NCBI GenBank assembly: GCA_016707605.1
Contig: JADJHJ010000026.1
Span: 181,956-245,955 of the forward strand
Reading direction: 5' to 3'
Length of the DNA stretch: 64,000 nucleotides
Source: Candidatus Promineofilum glycogenicum
GTDB lineage: Bacteria; Chloroflexota; Anaerolineae; Promineifilales; Promineifilaceae
The translations under genes and the position numbers were made by a program. This document shows positions 1-7,850 of the stretch, in pieces; the stretch's first letter is position 1, and every line of letters begins with the position of its first letter. Below the pieces are notes generated by a model. It saw nothing but the letters and a program-made list of their open reading frames with translations, had not been told where the DNA came from and searched no databases.

Positions 1-1
1 C

Positions 2-820
2 ACCCGCGACTACCTGGGCGTGGCCGGCGCGCCGCTGGTGCGCTGCTACGACGCCGCCCACACCGCCCGGCAGCGGCGCTATCACCTGCTGCTCGACGAC
101 CTGTCGCCCACGCACGGGGTCGCCGCTGACAGGCCGCCGACACTGGCCTATGGCCTGGCCCTGGCCGAGGGGCTGGCGGCGCTGCACGCCCATTGGTGGG
201 GTGCGGCGCGACTGGCCGAGGCCGCCGCGCCCATCCACGACGCTGCCTTTGTCCAACGCTTCGTTGACATTGCCGCGCCGGGCGTAGACCACATCCTGGC
301 CGCGGCCGGCGACCAGTTGGAACCCCACTGGCCCAGCCTGGTCCGCGACCTGTTCGCCCGCCACCCGGCGGCGCTGATCGCCCGGACTGCGGACGCCAAC
401 GGCTTCACCCTCATCCACGGCGACGTGGGCGAGAACAACGTCCTGGCGCCGCGCCAGGGCGACCGGCCGATCTACATCATCGACCGCCAACCGTTCGACT
501 GGAGCCTAACGACGTGGCTGGGCGTCTACGATCTGGCCTACGCCATGCTGCTCGATTGGGACACGCCCAGCCGCCGGGCGCTGGAGTGGCCGGTGCTGCG
601 GCGCTACCATGACGCACTCCAGCAGCGCGGCGTGACGGGCTATAGCTGGGAGCGGCTGGTCGAAGACTACCGGCTGACGGCGGCGATGGCCGTCACCGTG
701 GCCATCGAGTATGCCCGCGACGGCGTCACGTCCCGCTGGTGGAGCTTCGGCCCAACCACGCTGCGGCGCGTGCTGACCGCCTGTGATGATCTGCAATGCG
801 CGGCGCTGTGGGCCAACTAG
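2..820 (+). CDS. APH/choline-kinase-like phosphotransferase, 5' end outside window
   Basis: The reading frame is open from the first bases of the window, so the gene is probably cut by the left edge; an internal GTG at 20 is the first start codon visible. The visible protein matches the aminoglycoside phosphotransferase (APH) superfamily fold: a catalytic-loop motif LIHGDVGENNVL (HGD..xxN, Brenner motif) near the middle, followed about 20 residues later by YIIDRQPFDW, the position of the metal-binding Asp. Such kinases phosphorylate small hydroxylated molecules; the substrate cannot be told here, and resistance should not be assumed. It is convergent with the lipoate ligase gene. The two stop codons share the palindrome CTAG at 817-820, so the genes overlap by 3 bases. 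Confidence 0.75.
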   Translation, partial: TRDYLGVAGAPLVRCYDAAHTARQRRYHLLLDDLSPTHGVAADRPPTLAYGLALAEGLAALHAHWWGAARLAEAAAPIHDAAFVQRFVDIAAPGVDHILAAAGDQLEPHWPSLVRDLFARHPAALIARTADANGFTLIHGDVGENNVLAPRQGDRPIYIIDRQPFDWSLTTWLGVYDLAYAMLLDWDTPSRRALEWPVLRRYHDALQQRGVTGYSWERLVEDYRLTAAMAVTVAIEYARDGVTSRWWSFGPTTLRRVLTACDDLQCAALWAN

Positions 821-1797
821 ATCAACACACTTAACAGCGCCTCCGCCGGGACGTTGTGGAAGTAGTCGTCCACCGGCAGATCGGCCAGACGTTGGCGCAG
901 CGCTTCGGTGTGGTGGGGAACGCCAATCAGCGCCGCGGCGACCTCCTCCGGGTCGCGCCGGTTGAAGAAGTCGCCGTAGAATCGGGCGCCGGCAATGACG
1001 CCGTCGCTCACCGCCAGCGCCGCCTCCAGCGACCCGCCGGCCGTGCGCACGCGCTTGCTGAAGTTGTAGCGCGGCGAGTGGCCGTAGTTCCACTCCCAGG
1101 TGGCGTACTTCTCGTCGCGCAACTGCGTGATGGCCCGCACGTCGTCGGCGCTAAAGGCGTAGGCTTCGGCGTCGGGCGTAGCGGCCATGACGTGGGCCAT
1201 CAGGTAGTCGCGGAACTCCAGCACGGTCATCGGCCGCGGCAGATGTTCGCTGATGTTGGTCACTCGGCTGCGGACGGACTTGACCGCCTTGTCGGCGAAC
1301 TTGGCCGGGTCGGGGCGCAGCGCGGCCGAGATGTCGGCCATGCGCGCGGCGAAGAGCAGCGTGCCGTGGTGCAGCACCCGGCTGCCTTTGACGTACTCGG
1401 CGTTGCCGGAGAACTTGCGGCCGTCGATGGTCAGGTCGTTGCGCCCCTCGAAGCGGGCGGCCACGCCCAGCGCTTGCAGCGCTTCCAGGATCGGCTGCGT
1501 GAAGCGGCGGAAGTCGACCTGCGCCCGGCCGTCGCTGTCGGCGATGAAGGTGAAGTTGAGGTTGCCCAGGTCGTGGAAGACCGCGCCGCCGCCCGACAGC
1601 CGCCGCACGACGGGGATGTTGTTGGCTTGCACGTAGTCGGCGTCGATCTCGGCCAGCGTGTTCTGGTGGCGGCCGACGATGACCGTCGGGGCGTTGCGCC
1701 ACAGCATGAAGCTCTCGCGCGCGAAGTGGGTCATGGCGTACTCTTCGGCCGCCAGATTGAAGTAAGGGTCGGTTTCGTGTCGGATGATGCACAACAT
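817..1797 (-). CDS. lplA: Lipoate-protein ligase A
   Basis: A 326-residue protein of the BPL/LplA/LipB catalytic superfamily. It should activate free lipoate with ATP and transfer lipoyl-AMP to the lysine of lipoyl domains (E2 subunits, GcvH) in the cytoplasm. The signature RRLSGGGAVFHDLGNLNF is present, followed by GRKFSGNAEY and HHGTLLF, all classic lipoate-ligase motifs. The C-terminal section with KYATWEWNYG matches the LplA accessory domain, so both domains seem to be in one chain. A longer open frame runs upstream to 2190 through the divergent promoter region. I chose the ATG at 1797 because family homology begins there (MLCIIRHETDPYFNLAAEEY) and a good promoter lies just upstream. Confidence 0.9.
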   Translation of the reverse strand: MLCIIRHETDPYFNLAAEEYAMTHFARESFMLWRNAPTVIVGRHQNTLAEIDADYVQANNIPVVRRLSGGGAVFHDLGNLNFTFIADSDGRAQVDFRRFTQPILEALQALGVAARFEGRNDLTIDGRKFSGNAEYVKGSRVLHHGTLLFAARMADISAALRPDPAKFADKAVKSVRSRVTNISEHLPRPMTVLEFRDYLMAHVMAATPDAEAYAFSADDVRAITQLRDEKYATWEWNYGHSPRYNFSKRVRTAGGSLEAALAVSDGVIAGARFYGDFFNRRDPEEVAAALIGVPHHTEALRQRLADLPVDDYFHNVPAEALLSVLI

Positions 1798-1821
1798 GGT
1801 GATTGGGTGGCTCCACTTGGG

Positions 1822-1850
1822 ATAATAGCTCCACTGCTGATAAATGTCAC
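1822..1850 (-). promoter_or_regulatory. Sigma-70-type promoter of lplA
   Basis: On the minus strand GTGACA (1845-1850) and TATTAT (1822-1827) are separated by 17 bp, giving a short leader before the lplA ATG at 1797. It is divergent from the heliorhodopsin promoter about 35 bp away. Confidence 0.5.
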
Positions 1851-1884
1851 CCGTGGTCACCAAACAGAATATTGCAAGAAACCG

Positions 1885-1913
1885 TTGCAAAATCTGTTCA
1901 ATTATTGTACAAT
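1885..1913 (+). promoter_or_regulatory. Sigma-70-type promoter of the heliorhodopsin gene
   Basis: TTGCAA (1885-1890) and TACAAT (1908-1913) are spaced by exactly 17 bp, inside an AT-rich stretch in an otherwise GC-rich region. It points to the heliorhodopsin gene. Confidence 0.55.
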
Positions 1914-1966
1914 TTGATTTGAGTGGGTTGACTAGACGCCCACAGATGGCAACAGGAGATAACAAC

Positions 1967-2857
1967 GTGACCAAGAGCAAAACGACACCATCCACCAACA
2001 GACCCGCCCGGAAAGCCGGCGGCGGCCAAAAGCTCGCGCCCGCCGGCGCGACGGCCGTGGCCGCGATGGGGCCCACCGGCACGACGGCCGAGATGGAGAA
2101 AAAGTTCGCCGGACTGCGGCGCTTCAATCTGATCATGGGCTTCCTGCATCTGGTGCAGGGCATCTTGATGATCGTGTTGAGCAACGCCACGACTTACCCC
2201 ATTTTTACCAACTACCTGAACTTCGACGTCGCCAGTCGTTCGCTAAGCCCCAATCCGCAATTGCTCTACGAGCTGCGCTTTGGGCCGGCTGTGGCGGCCT
2301 TCTTGCTCATCTCGGCCGTGGCCCACTTCTACCTGTCCACCGTGGGCTATGAGCGCTACGTCCGCAATCTGAAGCAGAGCATGAACCCGGTGCGCTTCTA
2401 TGAGTATGCCCTTAGCTCGTCGCTGATGATCGTTCTCATCGGTATGCTGGTCGGCTTGTGGGACCTGGGAGCCATCCTGCTCATCTTCACCCTCAATGCC
2501 AGCATGAATCTATTTGGCATCATGATGGAACTGCACAATCAGCGCACTAATCGCACGGACTGGACGGCCTTCATCTATGGTTGCATCGCCGGTATCGTGC
2601 CCTGGATCGTTATCACGCTGTACTTCGTCGGCGCGGTCAACTCGGGCGAGGCCAAGCCGCCGGCCTTTGTCTACGCCATCGTGCCCATTCTGTTCGTCTT
2701 CTTCAACATCTTCGCCATCAACATGGTGCTGCAATACAAGAAGGTTGGCCGCTGGGCCGACTACCTGTTTGGCGAGCGCGTCTACATCGTGTTGAGCCTG
2801 GCGGCCAAGACGGTATTGGCCTGGGTGATCTTTGCCGGGACGCTGGCCCCTGTTTGA
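1967..2857 (+). CDS. Heliorhodopsin (retinal-binding seven-helix protein)
   Basis: Hydrophobic protein of about 296 residues from this start, with a charged N-terminal tail followed by seven predicted membrane helices. The first helix reads RFNLIMGFLHLVQGILMI, typical of heliorhodopsins. Helix 3 carries FYEYALSSSLM, with the Schiff-base counterion Glu at about residue 146. The last helix has SLAAKTVLAWVIFAGTL, whose Lys at about residue 281 is the retinal-binding lysine. The Glu-Lys distance (135) agrees with the roughly 134 I recall for the type member 48C12. Heliorhodopsins sit inverted in the membrane and are thought to be light sensors rather than pumps. I prefer the GTG at 1967 because AGGAGA at 1954-1959 is well spaced; an in-frame ATG at 1946 lacks such a site. 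No carotenoid-cleavage or partner gene is nearby. Confidence 0.88.
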   Translation: MTKSKTTPSTNRPARKAGGGQKLAPAGATAVAAMGPTGTTAEMEKKFAGLRRFNLIMGFLHLVQGILMIVLSNATTYPIFTNYLNFDVASRSLSPNPQLLYELRFGPAVAAFLLISAVAHFYLSTVGYERYVRNLKQSMNPVRFYEYALSSSLMIVLIGMLVGLWDLGAILLIFTLNASMNLFGIMMELHNQRTNRTDWTAFIYGCIAGIVPWIVITLYFVGAVNSGEAKPPAFVYAIVPILFVFFNIFAINMVLQYKKVGRWADYLFGERVYIVLSLAAKTVLAWVIFAGTLAPV

Positions 2858-2872
2858 TCTAAAGCATAGGCC

Positions 2873-2904
2873 ACCTCGGGCCGGCCGCTGCGCCGGCCCG
2901 AGGT
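2873..2904. terminator. Strong GC hairpin downstream of heliorhodopsin
   Basis: Perfect 13-bp arms (ACCTCGGGCCGGC / GCCGGCCCGAGGT) around a 6-nt loop, 15 bp after the heliorhodopsin stop. No U-tract follows, so it may be a transcript-end stabiliser rather than a classic intrinsic terminator. Confidence 0.55.
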
Positions 2905-3029
2905 ATACGTCCGCGGGTTCCCGTCTTCTTTCCAGTCGTTTCTATCGACAATTAAGGCTGATCGGACGGCCCCTCTTTGGCGGCTGCCGGTGGAACCTTG
3001 GCGTAACTCACTGATTGACGCCCCGCCTG

Positions 3030-3038
3030 TGCTATAAT
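3030..3038 (+). promoter_or_regulatory. Extended -10 (TGC-TATAAT) of the CBS-ACT gene
   Basis: TATAAT at 3033-3038 is preceded by TGC, an extended -10 that can work without a good -35. A TTGACG lies only 12 bp upstream (3015-3020), too close for a normal -35. The same TGC-TAT(A/C)AT box recurs at several genes in this window. Confidence 0.45.
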
Positions 3039-3110
3039 AGCCAGTCAAAATCGGGAGCGTCCTCTTGGCGAACTCCCCCTGGCAACAGTCCCACATCTCC
3101 GGAGGTTCCC

Positions 3111-3761
3111 ATGCTCGTCCGCGAACTGATGACCCGCCCCCCCGTCACCGTCACCCATGACACGTCCGTCCCCGATGCCTTGCGGCTCATGCGCGCCAAG
3201 AAGGTGCGCCGCCTGCCGGTGCTCGACCACCACGACAAGCTCGTCGGCATCGTCTCCGACAAAGACTTGCTCTACGCCTCGCCCTCGCCGGCCACGACGC
3301 TGGCCGTGTGGGAGATTCCCGATCTGTTAGGCAAGCTGAAGGTCGAGAAGGTCATGACCCGCGACGTCATCACCGTCAGCGAGGACACGCCGCTGGAAGA
3401 GGCGGCGCGCATCATGGCCGACAGCAAGATTGGCGGCCTGCCGGTCATGCGCGGCGGCGAACTGGTCGGCATCATCACCGAGACCGATCTGTTCAAGAGC
3501 TTGCTGGAGCTGCTGGGCGGCCGTCGTCCCGGCGTGCGCATCGCCGTGGCTGTGCCCGCCGTCAAGGGTGAACTGTCCAAAATCACCACGGCCATCTTCG
3601 AGGCGGGCGGCAACATCGTTGGCATCGGCATGAAAGGCATCCTGGGATCATATGGCGACACGGCCGAGGTCGTCCTGAAGGTGCAGGACGTCAGCCAGGA
3701 CAAGCTGGTGGAGGTGTTGCGGCCGGTGGCCAACGAGATCATGGACGTGCGCGAGGTCTAG
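3111..3761 (+). CDS. CBS-CBS-ACT domain protein (AcuB-like)
   Basis: A 216-residue soluble protein. Residues about 1-55 and 77-132 are two CBS motifs (starts LVRELMTRPPVTV and VEKVMTRDVITV; ends such as GIVSDKDLL and GIITETDLF). They form a Bateman module that normally binds adenine nucleotides. Residues about 140-212 look like an ACT-type regulatory fold. This order matches the AcuB family, but a role in acetoin metabolism cannot be inferred because no acuA or acuC is near. The ATG at 3111 is chosen because GGAGG lies at 3101-3105; the open frame upstream to 3015 contains the promoter. Confidence 0.8.
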   Translation: MLVRELMTRPPVTVTHDTSVPDALRLMRAKKVRRLPVLDHHDKLVGIVSDKDLLYASPSPATTLAVWEIPDLLGKLKVEKVMTRDVITVSEDTPLEEAARIMADSKIGGLPVMRGGELVGIITETDLFKSLLELLGGRRPGVRIAVAVPAVKGELSKITTAIFEAGGNIVGIGMKGILGSYGDTAEVVLKVQDVSQDKLVEVLRPVANEIMDVREV

Positions 3762-3788
3762 AACCCAACGCGCCTTTGACCGGGTTGT

Positions 3789-3810
3789 GGCGCGAGAACC
3801 ATCTCGCGCC
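3789..3810. repeat. Intergenic perfect hairpin
   Basis: GGCGCGAGA and TCTCGCGCC (9-bp perfect arms) with loop ACCA, between the CBS-ACT gene and the HhH gene. It could attenuate or stabilise the transcript. Confidence 0.4.
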
Positions 3811-3841
3811 GGTCAGGCAGCCCCGTCCTAAGGAGATCAAC

Positions 3842-4060
3842 ATGAGCGAAACCGAGGGGATGCGTTTCGTTGATTGGCCGCGCGCCGCCGGCAACCCGGC
3901 GCGGCGGGCGCTGGAACTGGCCGGCTACACGCGCCTGGAGCAATTGGCCGGCACGCGGTCGGCCGACCTGGCCAAGCTCCACGGCGTCGGCCCCAAGGCG
4001 CTGCGCGTGCTGGCCGAGGCGCTGGCCGCGCGCGGCTTATCGTTTGCCGAGGAAGAGTAA
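3842..4060 (+). CDS. Small helix-hairpin-helix protein
   Basis: A 72-residue protein. The motif KLHGVGPKALRVLAEAL near the C-terminus is a helix-hairpin-helix, as in small DNA-binding or DUF4332-like proteins, preceded by LAGYTRLEQLAG. The ATG at 3842 has AGGAGA at 3831-3836. The TAA stop overlaps the next ATG by one base (TAATG), so it is probably translated together with the following acetyltransferase. Its exact role is unknown; non-specific nucleic-acid binding is the usual function of the fold. Confidence 0.65.
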   Translation: MSETEGMRFVDWPRAAGNPARRALELAGYTRLEQLAGTRSADLAKLHGVGPKALRVLAEALAARGLSFAEEE

Positions 4061-4851
4061 TGTCCCACGAGCTTGAACTGACCAAAGCCAACCGCCTGCG
4101 GCTGGCCCGCGCCTTTCGCTACAATCCGCGCGTCGATTACTCCATCGACTGCGTGCTGGAAGCGCAGATGGGCCAGGCGTTCGTCGATGACCCGGACCAG
4201 CCCACCGCCTATCGCATCTCCATCGGCCCGTTCTGGTACTTCGCCGGCGACGCTGATGGCCCCGGCGGCCGGGCGCTGCTGGCCGAGTGGCCGGCCTATA
4301 ACCTGTTCATGCCCTCGCCGCCGGCCTGGGCCGACGCGGCGCGCGAGACTTTTGGCGAGCGGCTGGTGACCTTCCCGCGCTACAGCTTCTCGGCCGATGG
4401 GCTGAACGCAGCCCATCTGACGAGCATTATCGAGGCCTCACCCCAGCGCGACCGGGTCGTCGCCGTGGACGCGGCCCTGCTGGCTCGCGCGGCCGATGGC
4501 CTGGAGACCTACGTCGACCTGGCCGACTTCGACTCGCCCGACGATTTCGTGGCCCGCGGCCTGGGCTTCGTCGCCCTGGACGGCGAGCGGGTCATGGGCG
4601 CGGCCTACTCGTCGCTGGTGTGCAATCGCGGCATCGAGGTCAGCCTCTACGTCGATGAGCCTTATCGGCGGCAGGGCGTGGCCACGGCCATCGCCGGGCG
4701 GCTGCTGCTGGAGTGCGTGCGGCAGGGGCGGCGGCCGAACTGGGACGCGGCCAACCTGGAGTCGTGCGCTCTGGCTGAAAAGCTGGGCTATGTCGCCACC
4801 GGTTCCTATGATTGCACCTTCTACCGACCAGAGCAGCCAACGGCAGGTTGA
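4060..4851 (+). CDS. GNAT-family N-acetyltransferase
   Basis: A 263-residue protein. The C-terminal half holds the acetyl-CoA binding signature YRRQGVATAIAGRLL (R-x-x-G-x-A type) near residue 200, followed by PNWDAANLESCALAEKLGY. That last motif is typical of the GNAT_acetyltran family that includes zwittermicin A resistance proteins. The acceptor substrate is unknown. The start ATG overlaps the stop of the HhH gene by one base. The 3' end overlaps the MmcQ-like gene by 44 bases, so three small genes form one tight transcription unit. Confidence 0.78.
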   Translation: MSHELELTKANRLRLARAFRYNPRVDYSIDCVLEAQMGQAFVDDPDQPTAYRISIGPFWYFAGDADGPGGRALLAEWPAYNLFMPSPPAWADAARETFGERLVTFPRYSFSADGLNAAHLTSIIEASPQRDRVVAVDAALLARAADGLETYVDLADFDSPDDFVARGLGFVALDGERVMGAAYSSLVCNRGIEVSLYVDEPYRRQGVATAIAGRLLLECVRQGRRPNWDAANLESCALAEKLGYVATGSYDCTFYRPEQPTAG

Positions 4852-5173
4852 GCGCGTCCGCCGCCTGTGCCTGGCCCTGCCGGAGACGAGCGAGCGCCTC
4901 TCCCACGGCGAACCGACCTTCTTCGTCGGTAAGCGCGTCTTCGTCATGTTCGCCGACAACCACCACGGCGACGGGCGCGTGGCCGTGTGGCTGCCCGCGC
5001 CGCCCGGCGTCCAGAGCGCGCTGATCGAGCAGTCGCCGGCGGTCTACTTTCGCCCGCCCTACGTTGGCCACAAGGGCTGGGTCGGCGTCGTTCTGGCGCG
5101 CATCGACGATGGCGCGCTGGAGTACCACATTCAGACGGCGTGGGAACTCATCGCGCCGCGACGGTTGTTGTAG
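4808..5173 (+). CDS. MmcQ/YjbR-family (DUF419) protein
   Basis: A 121-residue protein matching the YjbR/MmcQ family: VRRLCLALPETSERLSHGEP at the N-terminus, then HKGWVGVVL and a C-terminal tail ending APRRLL. These double-wing proteins resemble DNA-binding domains but their function is unresolved. The best start is the ATG at 4808, inside the end of the acetyltransferase gene. The stop codon TAG (5171-5173) is also the first three bases of a palindromic repeat. Confidence 0.75.
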   Translation: MIAPSTDQSSQRQVERVRRLCLALPETSERLSHGEPTFFVGKRVFVMFADNHHGDGRVAVWLPAPPGVQSALIEQSPAVYFRPPYVGHKGWVGVVLARIDDGALEYHIQTAWELIAPRRLL

Positions 5174-5205
5174 AAACCGAGTTTCTCCCGGAAACTCGGT
5201 TTCTA
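5171..5205. repeat. Palindromic repeat family A, copy 1
   Basis: 15-bp arms TAGAAACCGAGTTTC / GAAACTCGGTTTCTA around a 5-nt centre. The left arm supplies the TAG stop of the MmcQ-like gene. Two further copies lie inside the GH32 gene at 11403-11438 and 11486-11521. Confidence 0.85.
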
Positions 5206-5217
5206 AGGGAAAAGACA

Positions 5218-5670
5218 GTGAGTACCAACGACATCTTCAACTATATCCAGGTTGACGACCACATCAGCACCGCCGGCCAGCCGACCGAAGACCAACTGCG
5301 CGATGCGGCGGCCGAGGGGTTCACCGCCATCATCAACCTCGCCCCGGTCAACCCGCCCTACACGCCGGCGAACGAGGCCGGGGTGGCCCGCGAACTGGGG
5401 TTGAACTACATCTACATTCCCGTCGATTGGAATAAGCCGACCGACGCCGACTTCGCCGCCTTCGAGCAGGCCATGGGCGAGACGGCGGGCGAGCGGACAC
5501 TCATCCACTGCGCCGCCAACTTTCGCGTCACGGCCTTCTACTCGCTCTATGCCCAAAAGCACCTTGGCTGGAGTGAGGGACAAGCCGAAGCCTTGCGAGC
5601 GCGCATCTGGGCCGGTAGCGATTACCCGGTCTGGGAAGCGTTCATCGCCCGGCAGCGGGCCGCCCTGTAG
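5218..5670 (+). CDS. Protein tyrosine phosphatase-like (DUF442-type) protein
   Basis: A 150-residue protein with the fold of small dual-specificity or beta-lactamase-hydrolase-like phosphatases: YIQVDDHISTAGQPTEDQL, then GFTAIINLAP, and an active-site-like loop LIHCAANFRVTAF. The loop has Cys and Arg separated by four residues, not the usual five (C-x5-R), so catalysis is uncertain. The GTG at 5218 is the likely start (AAGGGA at 5205-5210), just after palindromic repeat A. The substrate is unknown. Confidence 0.7.
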   Translation: MSTNDIFNYIQVDDHISTAGQPTEDQLRDAAAEGFTAIINLAPVNPPYTPANEAGVARELGLNYIYIPVDWNKPTDADFAAFEQAMGETAGERTLIHCAANFRVTAFYSLYAQKHLGWSEGQAEALRARIWAGSDYPVWEAFIARQRAAL

Positions 5671-5707
5671 GGCTGATGCAACACCGTGCCATTTCCTGTC
5701 AACCCGC

Positions 5708-5713
5708 TATCAT
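5708..5713 (+). promoter_or_regulatory. -10 element for a leaderless transcript
   Basis: TATCAT ends 7 nt before the ATG at 5721, so transcription should start at or beside the start codon. No ribosome binding site fits in between. Confidence 0.45.
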
Positions 5714-5720
5714 ATCCGTC

Positions 5721-6596
5721 ATGGGAAGTAGTGGAATCGCTTCGTGGCGTCGGCCGCTCATCGAAGCGGCGCTCATCACTCTGTTCATCCTCACTCTGTT
5801 CTATTACTGGTTCGCTCTGGCCGACCGCTACGCCGTCTTCCTCTACGGCCACACCGCCGACGGCATCCCCCTGACCCAACCGTTCGACGCCCTGACCCGC
5901 AGCCGCTACTGGATGGCTGGATTGGTGGCCGCCGGAGCGGTGCTCGTCCTCTACGCGGTAGTCAACTGGCTCGGCGGACGGCTCGCCGCCGGGCGCGGCC
6001 GGTCGTTTGGCGCGCCGGCGGCGTGGCAGGTGTGGGCGCTATGCGCCTTGCCGCTGGCCGTGGGCATCCCGGTCATCACCATGACCGTCAACACGCCGGC
6101 GCTGCCCCTGTCGCCGGCGGTGGCGGCCACGGCGGCAACGCTGGCCGGGCTGGCCGTGGCCCTGCCGGCGGGGCGCTGGGCGGCCGAGCGGCCGGGCGAT
6201 CTGCTGTGGCTGGCCGCCGGCGGGCTGGGGCTGGTTCCGCCGCTGCTGCTGGTGCGGGCGGTCGAGTTGCCGGGGCGCGGCCTGTCGGTCAGCCCGATTG
6301 TGGCCTGGGGCGCGGCCGTGGGCAGCTTCGTCGCCGGGGCGCTGTGGCTGGCGCTGCTGAGTGTCCTGCGCCGTTGGCGGCGACGGCCGCCCCCCAGCGC
6401 ACTGGCCCTGTTCCTGGCCGGGCTGGCCCTCAGCTATCTGCTGCTGCCGCTGGCCCACTACCTGCTGGCCGGGCCGCCCGGCTTCCACTACATCAGCGAC
6501 GCGGCCAACTTCTTTGCCGTCAATCCGCTCGTCCAACTGCTGGCGCTGCTGGCCGCCGCGGGGCTGGCCGTGGGGGCACAGATAACACGCCGATAA
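5721..6596 (+). CDS. Integral membrane protein of unknown function
   Basis: About 291 residues with roughly eight hydrophobic segments, beginning ALITLFILTLFYYWFALADR and ending in LVQLLALLAAAGLAVGAQ. Short Arg-rich loops suggest cytoplasmic faces. I do not recognise a family. The start is placed at the ATG at 5721 because a TATCAT -10 lies 7 nt upstream; an in-frame ATG at 5676 would put the promoter inside the coding region. The next gene also encodes an eight-helix membrane protein. Confidence 0.6.
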   Translation: MGSSGIASWRRPLIEAALITLFILTLFYYWFALADRYAVFLYGHTADGIPLTQPFDALTRSRYWMAGLVAAGAVLVLYAVVNWLGGRLAAGRGRSFGAPAAWQVWALCALPLAVGIPVITMTVNTPALPLSPAVAATAATLAGLAVALPAGRWAAERPGDLLWLAAGGLGLVPPLLLVRAVELPGRGLSVSPIVAWGAAVGSFVAGALWLALLSVLRRWRRRPPPSALALFLAGLALSYLLLPLAHYLLAGPPGFHYISDAANFFAVNPLVQLLALLAAAGLAVGAQITRR

Positions 6597-6628
6597 CGCC
6601 GATGGGGCCGATGAGTGGAGGGCGCATC

Positions 6629-6663
6629 CTCAGATGCGCCCGGCTTACCCGTCCGCATCTGAG
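6629..6663. repeat. Inverted repeat between two membrane-protein genes
   Basis: Arms CTCAGATGCG / CGCATCTGAG (10 bp, perfect; nearly 15 bp with one mismatch) around a 15-nt centre. It may form a transcript-end hairpin for the upstream gene. Confidence 0.5.
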
Positions 6664-6758
6664 GACGCGGACTCCGCTCTTCCTGACTACCAGGATGGGG
6701 GTTGACAAGTCGTATATCATAGTCTAGGTTGCGCTTGAGGGAGCCAGGGAGTGGAAAG

Positions 6759-7523
6759 ATGTCGCGCGTTCTTCGAGTTTGGCTCAGCCTGATTTGCGCC
6801 GTACAGTTGTTCTTCGCCGTCGCCTTCTTCTTCCAGTGGTCGCCGGCTATCGCTCTCTGGCCGCTGGAGGGCACGACGCCGCTGACCTTCATCTTGCTGG
6901 CATCCTTCTTCGCCGCCGCCGCCGCGTCTACCCTGTGGCCCATCGTCACCGGCCGCGCCGGCGCGCTGGCCGGCGTCGGCCTCGATTACGTCGTCATCCT
7001 CACCCCCATGGCCGCCACCTTCTTTGTGCTGGCGGCGCGGGGCGAACCCGGTCTGGCGCTCTACGGGGTCATTCTGGCGCTGGGGGCGCTGTTCGGCGCG
7101 TGGCTGTTCTGGTGGGGCCGTCGCCAACCGTTGGACACAACCCAGCCCCTGCCGCCTCTCGTGCGCTGGTCGTTCGTGGCCTTTGTGCTGGCCCTGCTGT
7201 TCGTCAGCGTACGCCTCTTCCTGCGCATCCCCACCCTGCCCTGGCCGCTGACGCCGGAGTTGTCGGTGCTGGCCGGCTGCCTGTTCCTGGGCGCGGCGGC
7301 CTACTTCGTCTATGGACTGGTGCGGCCGAGCTGGGCCAACGCCGGCGGGCAACTGGCCGGCTTTCTGGCCTATGACCTCGTCCTCATCGGGCCGCTGCTG
7401 AGCCGCCTGCCGGCCATCGCCCCGGAGTTTCGCCTGTCGCTGATCATCTATCTGGTGGTGGTCATCTATAGCGGGTTGCTGGCGGTCTACTACCTGTTTA
7501 TTTACCGGCCGACGCGGCTATGA
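6759..7523 (+). CDS. Multi-pass membrane protein of unknown function
   Basis: A 254-residue protein made almost wholly of about eight membrane helices, starting VWLSLICAVQLFFAVAFFF and ending SGLLAVYYLFIYRP. No catalytic motif is visible and I do not recognise the family. The ATG at 6759 is chosen because the purine-rich GGGAGTGG precedes it. It is separated from the preceding membrane gene by an inverted repeat, so the two may be independent transcripts. Confidence 0.6.
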   Translation: MSRVLRVWLSLICAVQLFFAVAFFFQWSPAIALWPLEGTTPLTFILLASFFAAAAASTLWPIVTGRAGALAGVGLDYVVILTPMAATFFVLAARGEPGLALYGVILALGALFGAWLFWWGRRQPLDTTQPLPPLVRWSFVAFVLALLFVSVRLFLRIPTLPWPLTPELSVLAGCLFLGAAAYFVYGLVRPSWANAGGQLAGFLAYDLVLIGPLLSRLPAIAPEFRLSLIIYLVVVIYSGLLAVYYLFIYRPTRL

Positions 7524-7592
7524 AGTTCGCTTCCAACTTTGCAGTGGCCCTGATCTCAACCCTCAAGACTATCGCCTTTACTTCCGTCGGTC

Positions 7593-7601
7593 TGCTATAA
7601 T
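7593..7601 (+). promoter_or_regulatory. Extended -10 (TGC-TATAAT) of the toxin-antitoxin pair
   Basis: TATAAT at 7596-7601 preceded by TGC, about 28 bp before the antitoxin ATG. No clear -35 is seen. Confidence 0.45.
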
Positions 7602-7628
7602 GCCTTCATAGTTTGTCGATGAGGCTCT

Positions 7629-7850
7629 ATGACGATTGAATTCGATCTAACCTATAAGGAACAACTACAGGCTGAGATTGAAGCCACACCGGGAGAATAC
7701 CTTCCGGCGCTGCTGGCTATCGTCCGGCTCTATCGCCAGAGCGTAGCCCTTCGGCCCGCCGCTGAGTCTTTCGAACAGGGCTGGCGTGAAGCTATGAGCG
7801 GCGAAACCTTTCCTTTGTCTGAGCTTTGGCAGGGACTCGATGTCGAGTGA
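7629..7850 (+). CDS. Putative antitoxin of a RelE-type pair
   Basis: A 73-residue acidic protein (IEFDLTYKEQLQAEIEATPG) that I do not recognise by sequence. It is called an antitoxin from context: small size, position directly upstream of a RelE/ParE-type toxin, and an 11-base overlap with it, as expected for translational coupling. GAGG at 7621-7624 precedes the ATG. It would bind and neutralise the toxin and probably repress the shared promoter. Confidence 0.6.
   Translation: MTIEFDLTYKEQLQAEIEATPGEYLPALLAIVRLYRQSVALRPAAESFEQGWREAMSGETFPLSELWQGLDVE

Noticed and set aside
2..820. Aminoglycoside resistance gene
   Set aside because: The APH fold alone does not show substrate; many members are housekeeping kinases, and the N-terminus is outside the window.
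3015..3038. Canonical TTGACG/TATAAT promoter before the CBS-ACT gene
   Set aside because: The two boxes are only 12 bp apart, too close for a normal -35/-10 pair; only the extended -10 is retained.
5171..5205. Insertion sequence end or attachment site
   Set aside because: No transposase, target duplication or integrase nearby; only a short palindrome shared with 11403 and 11486.
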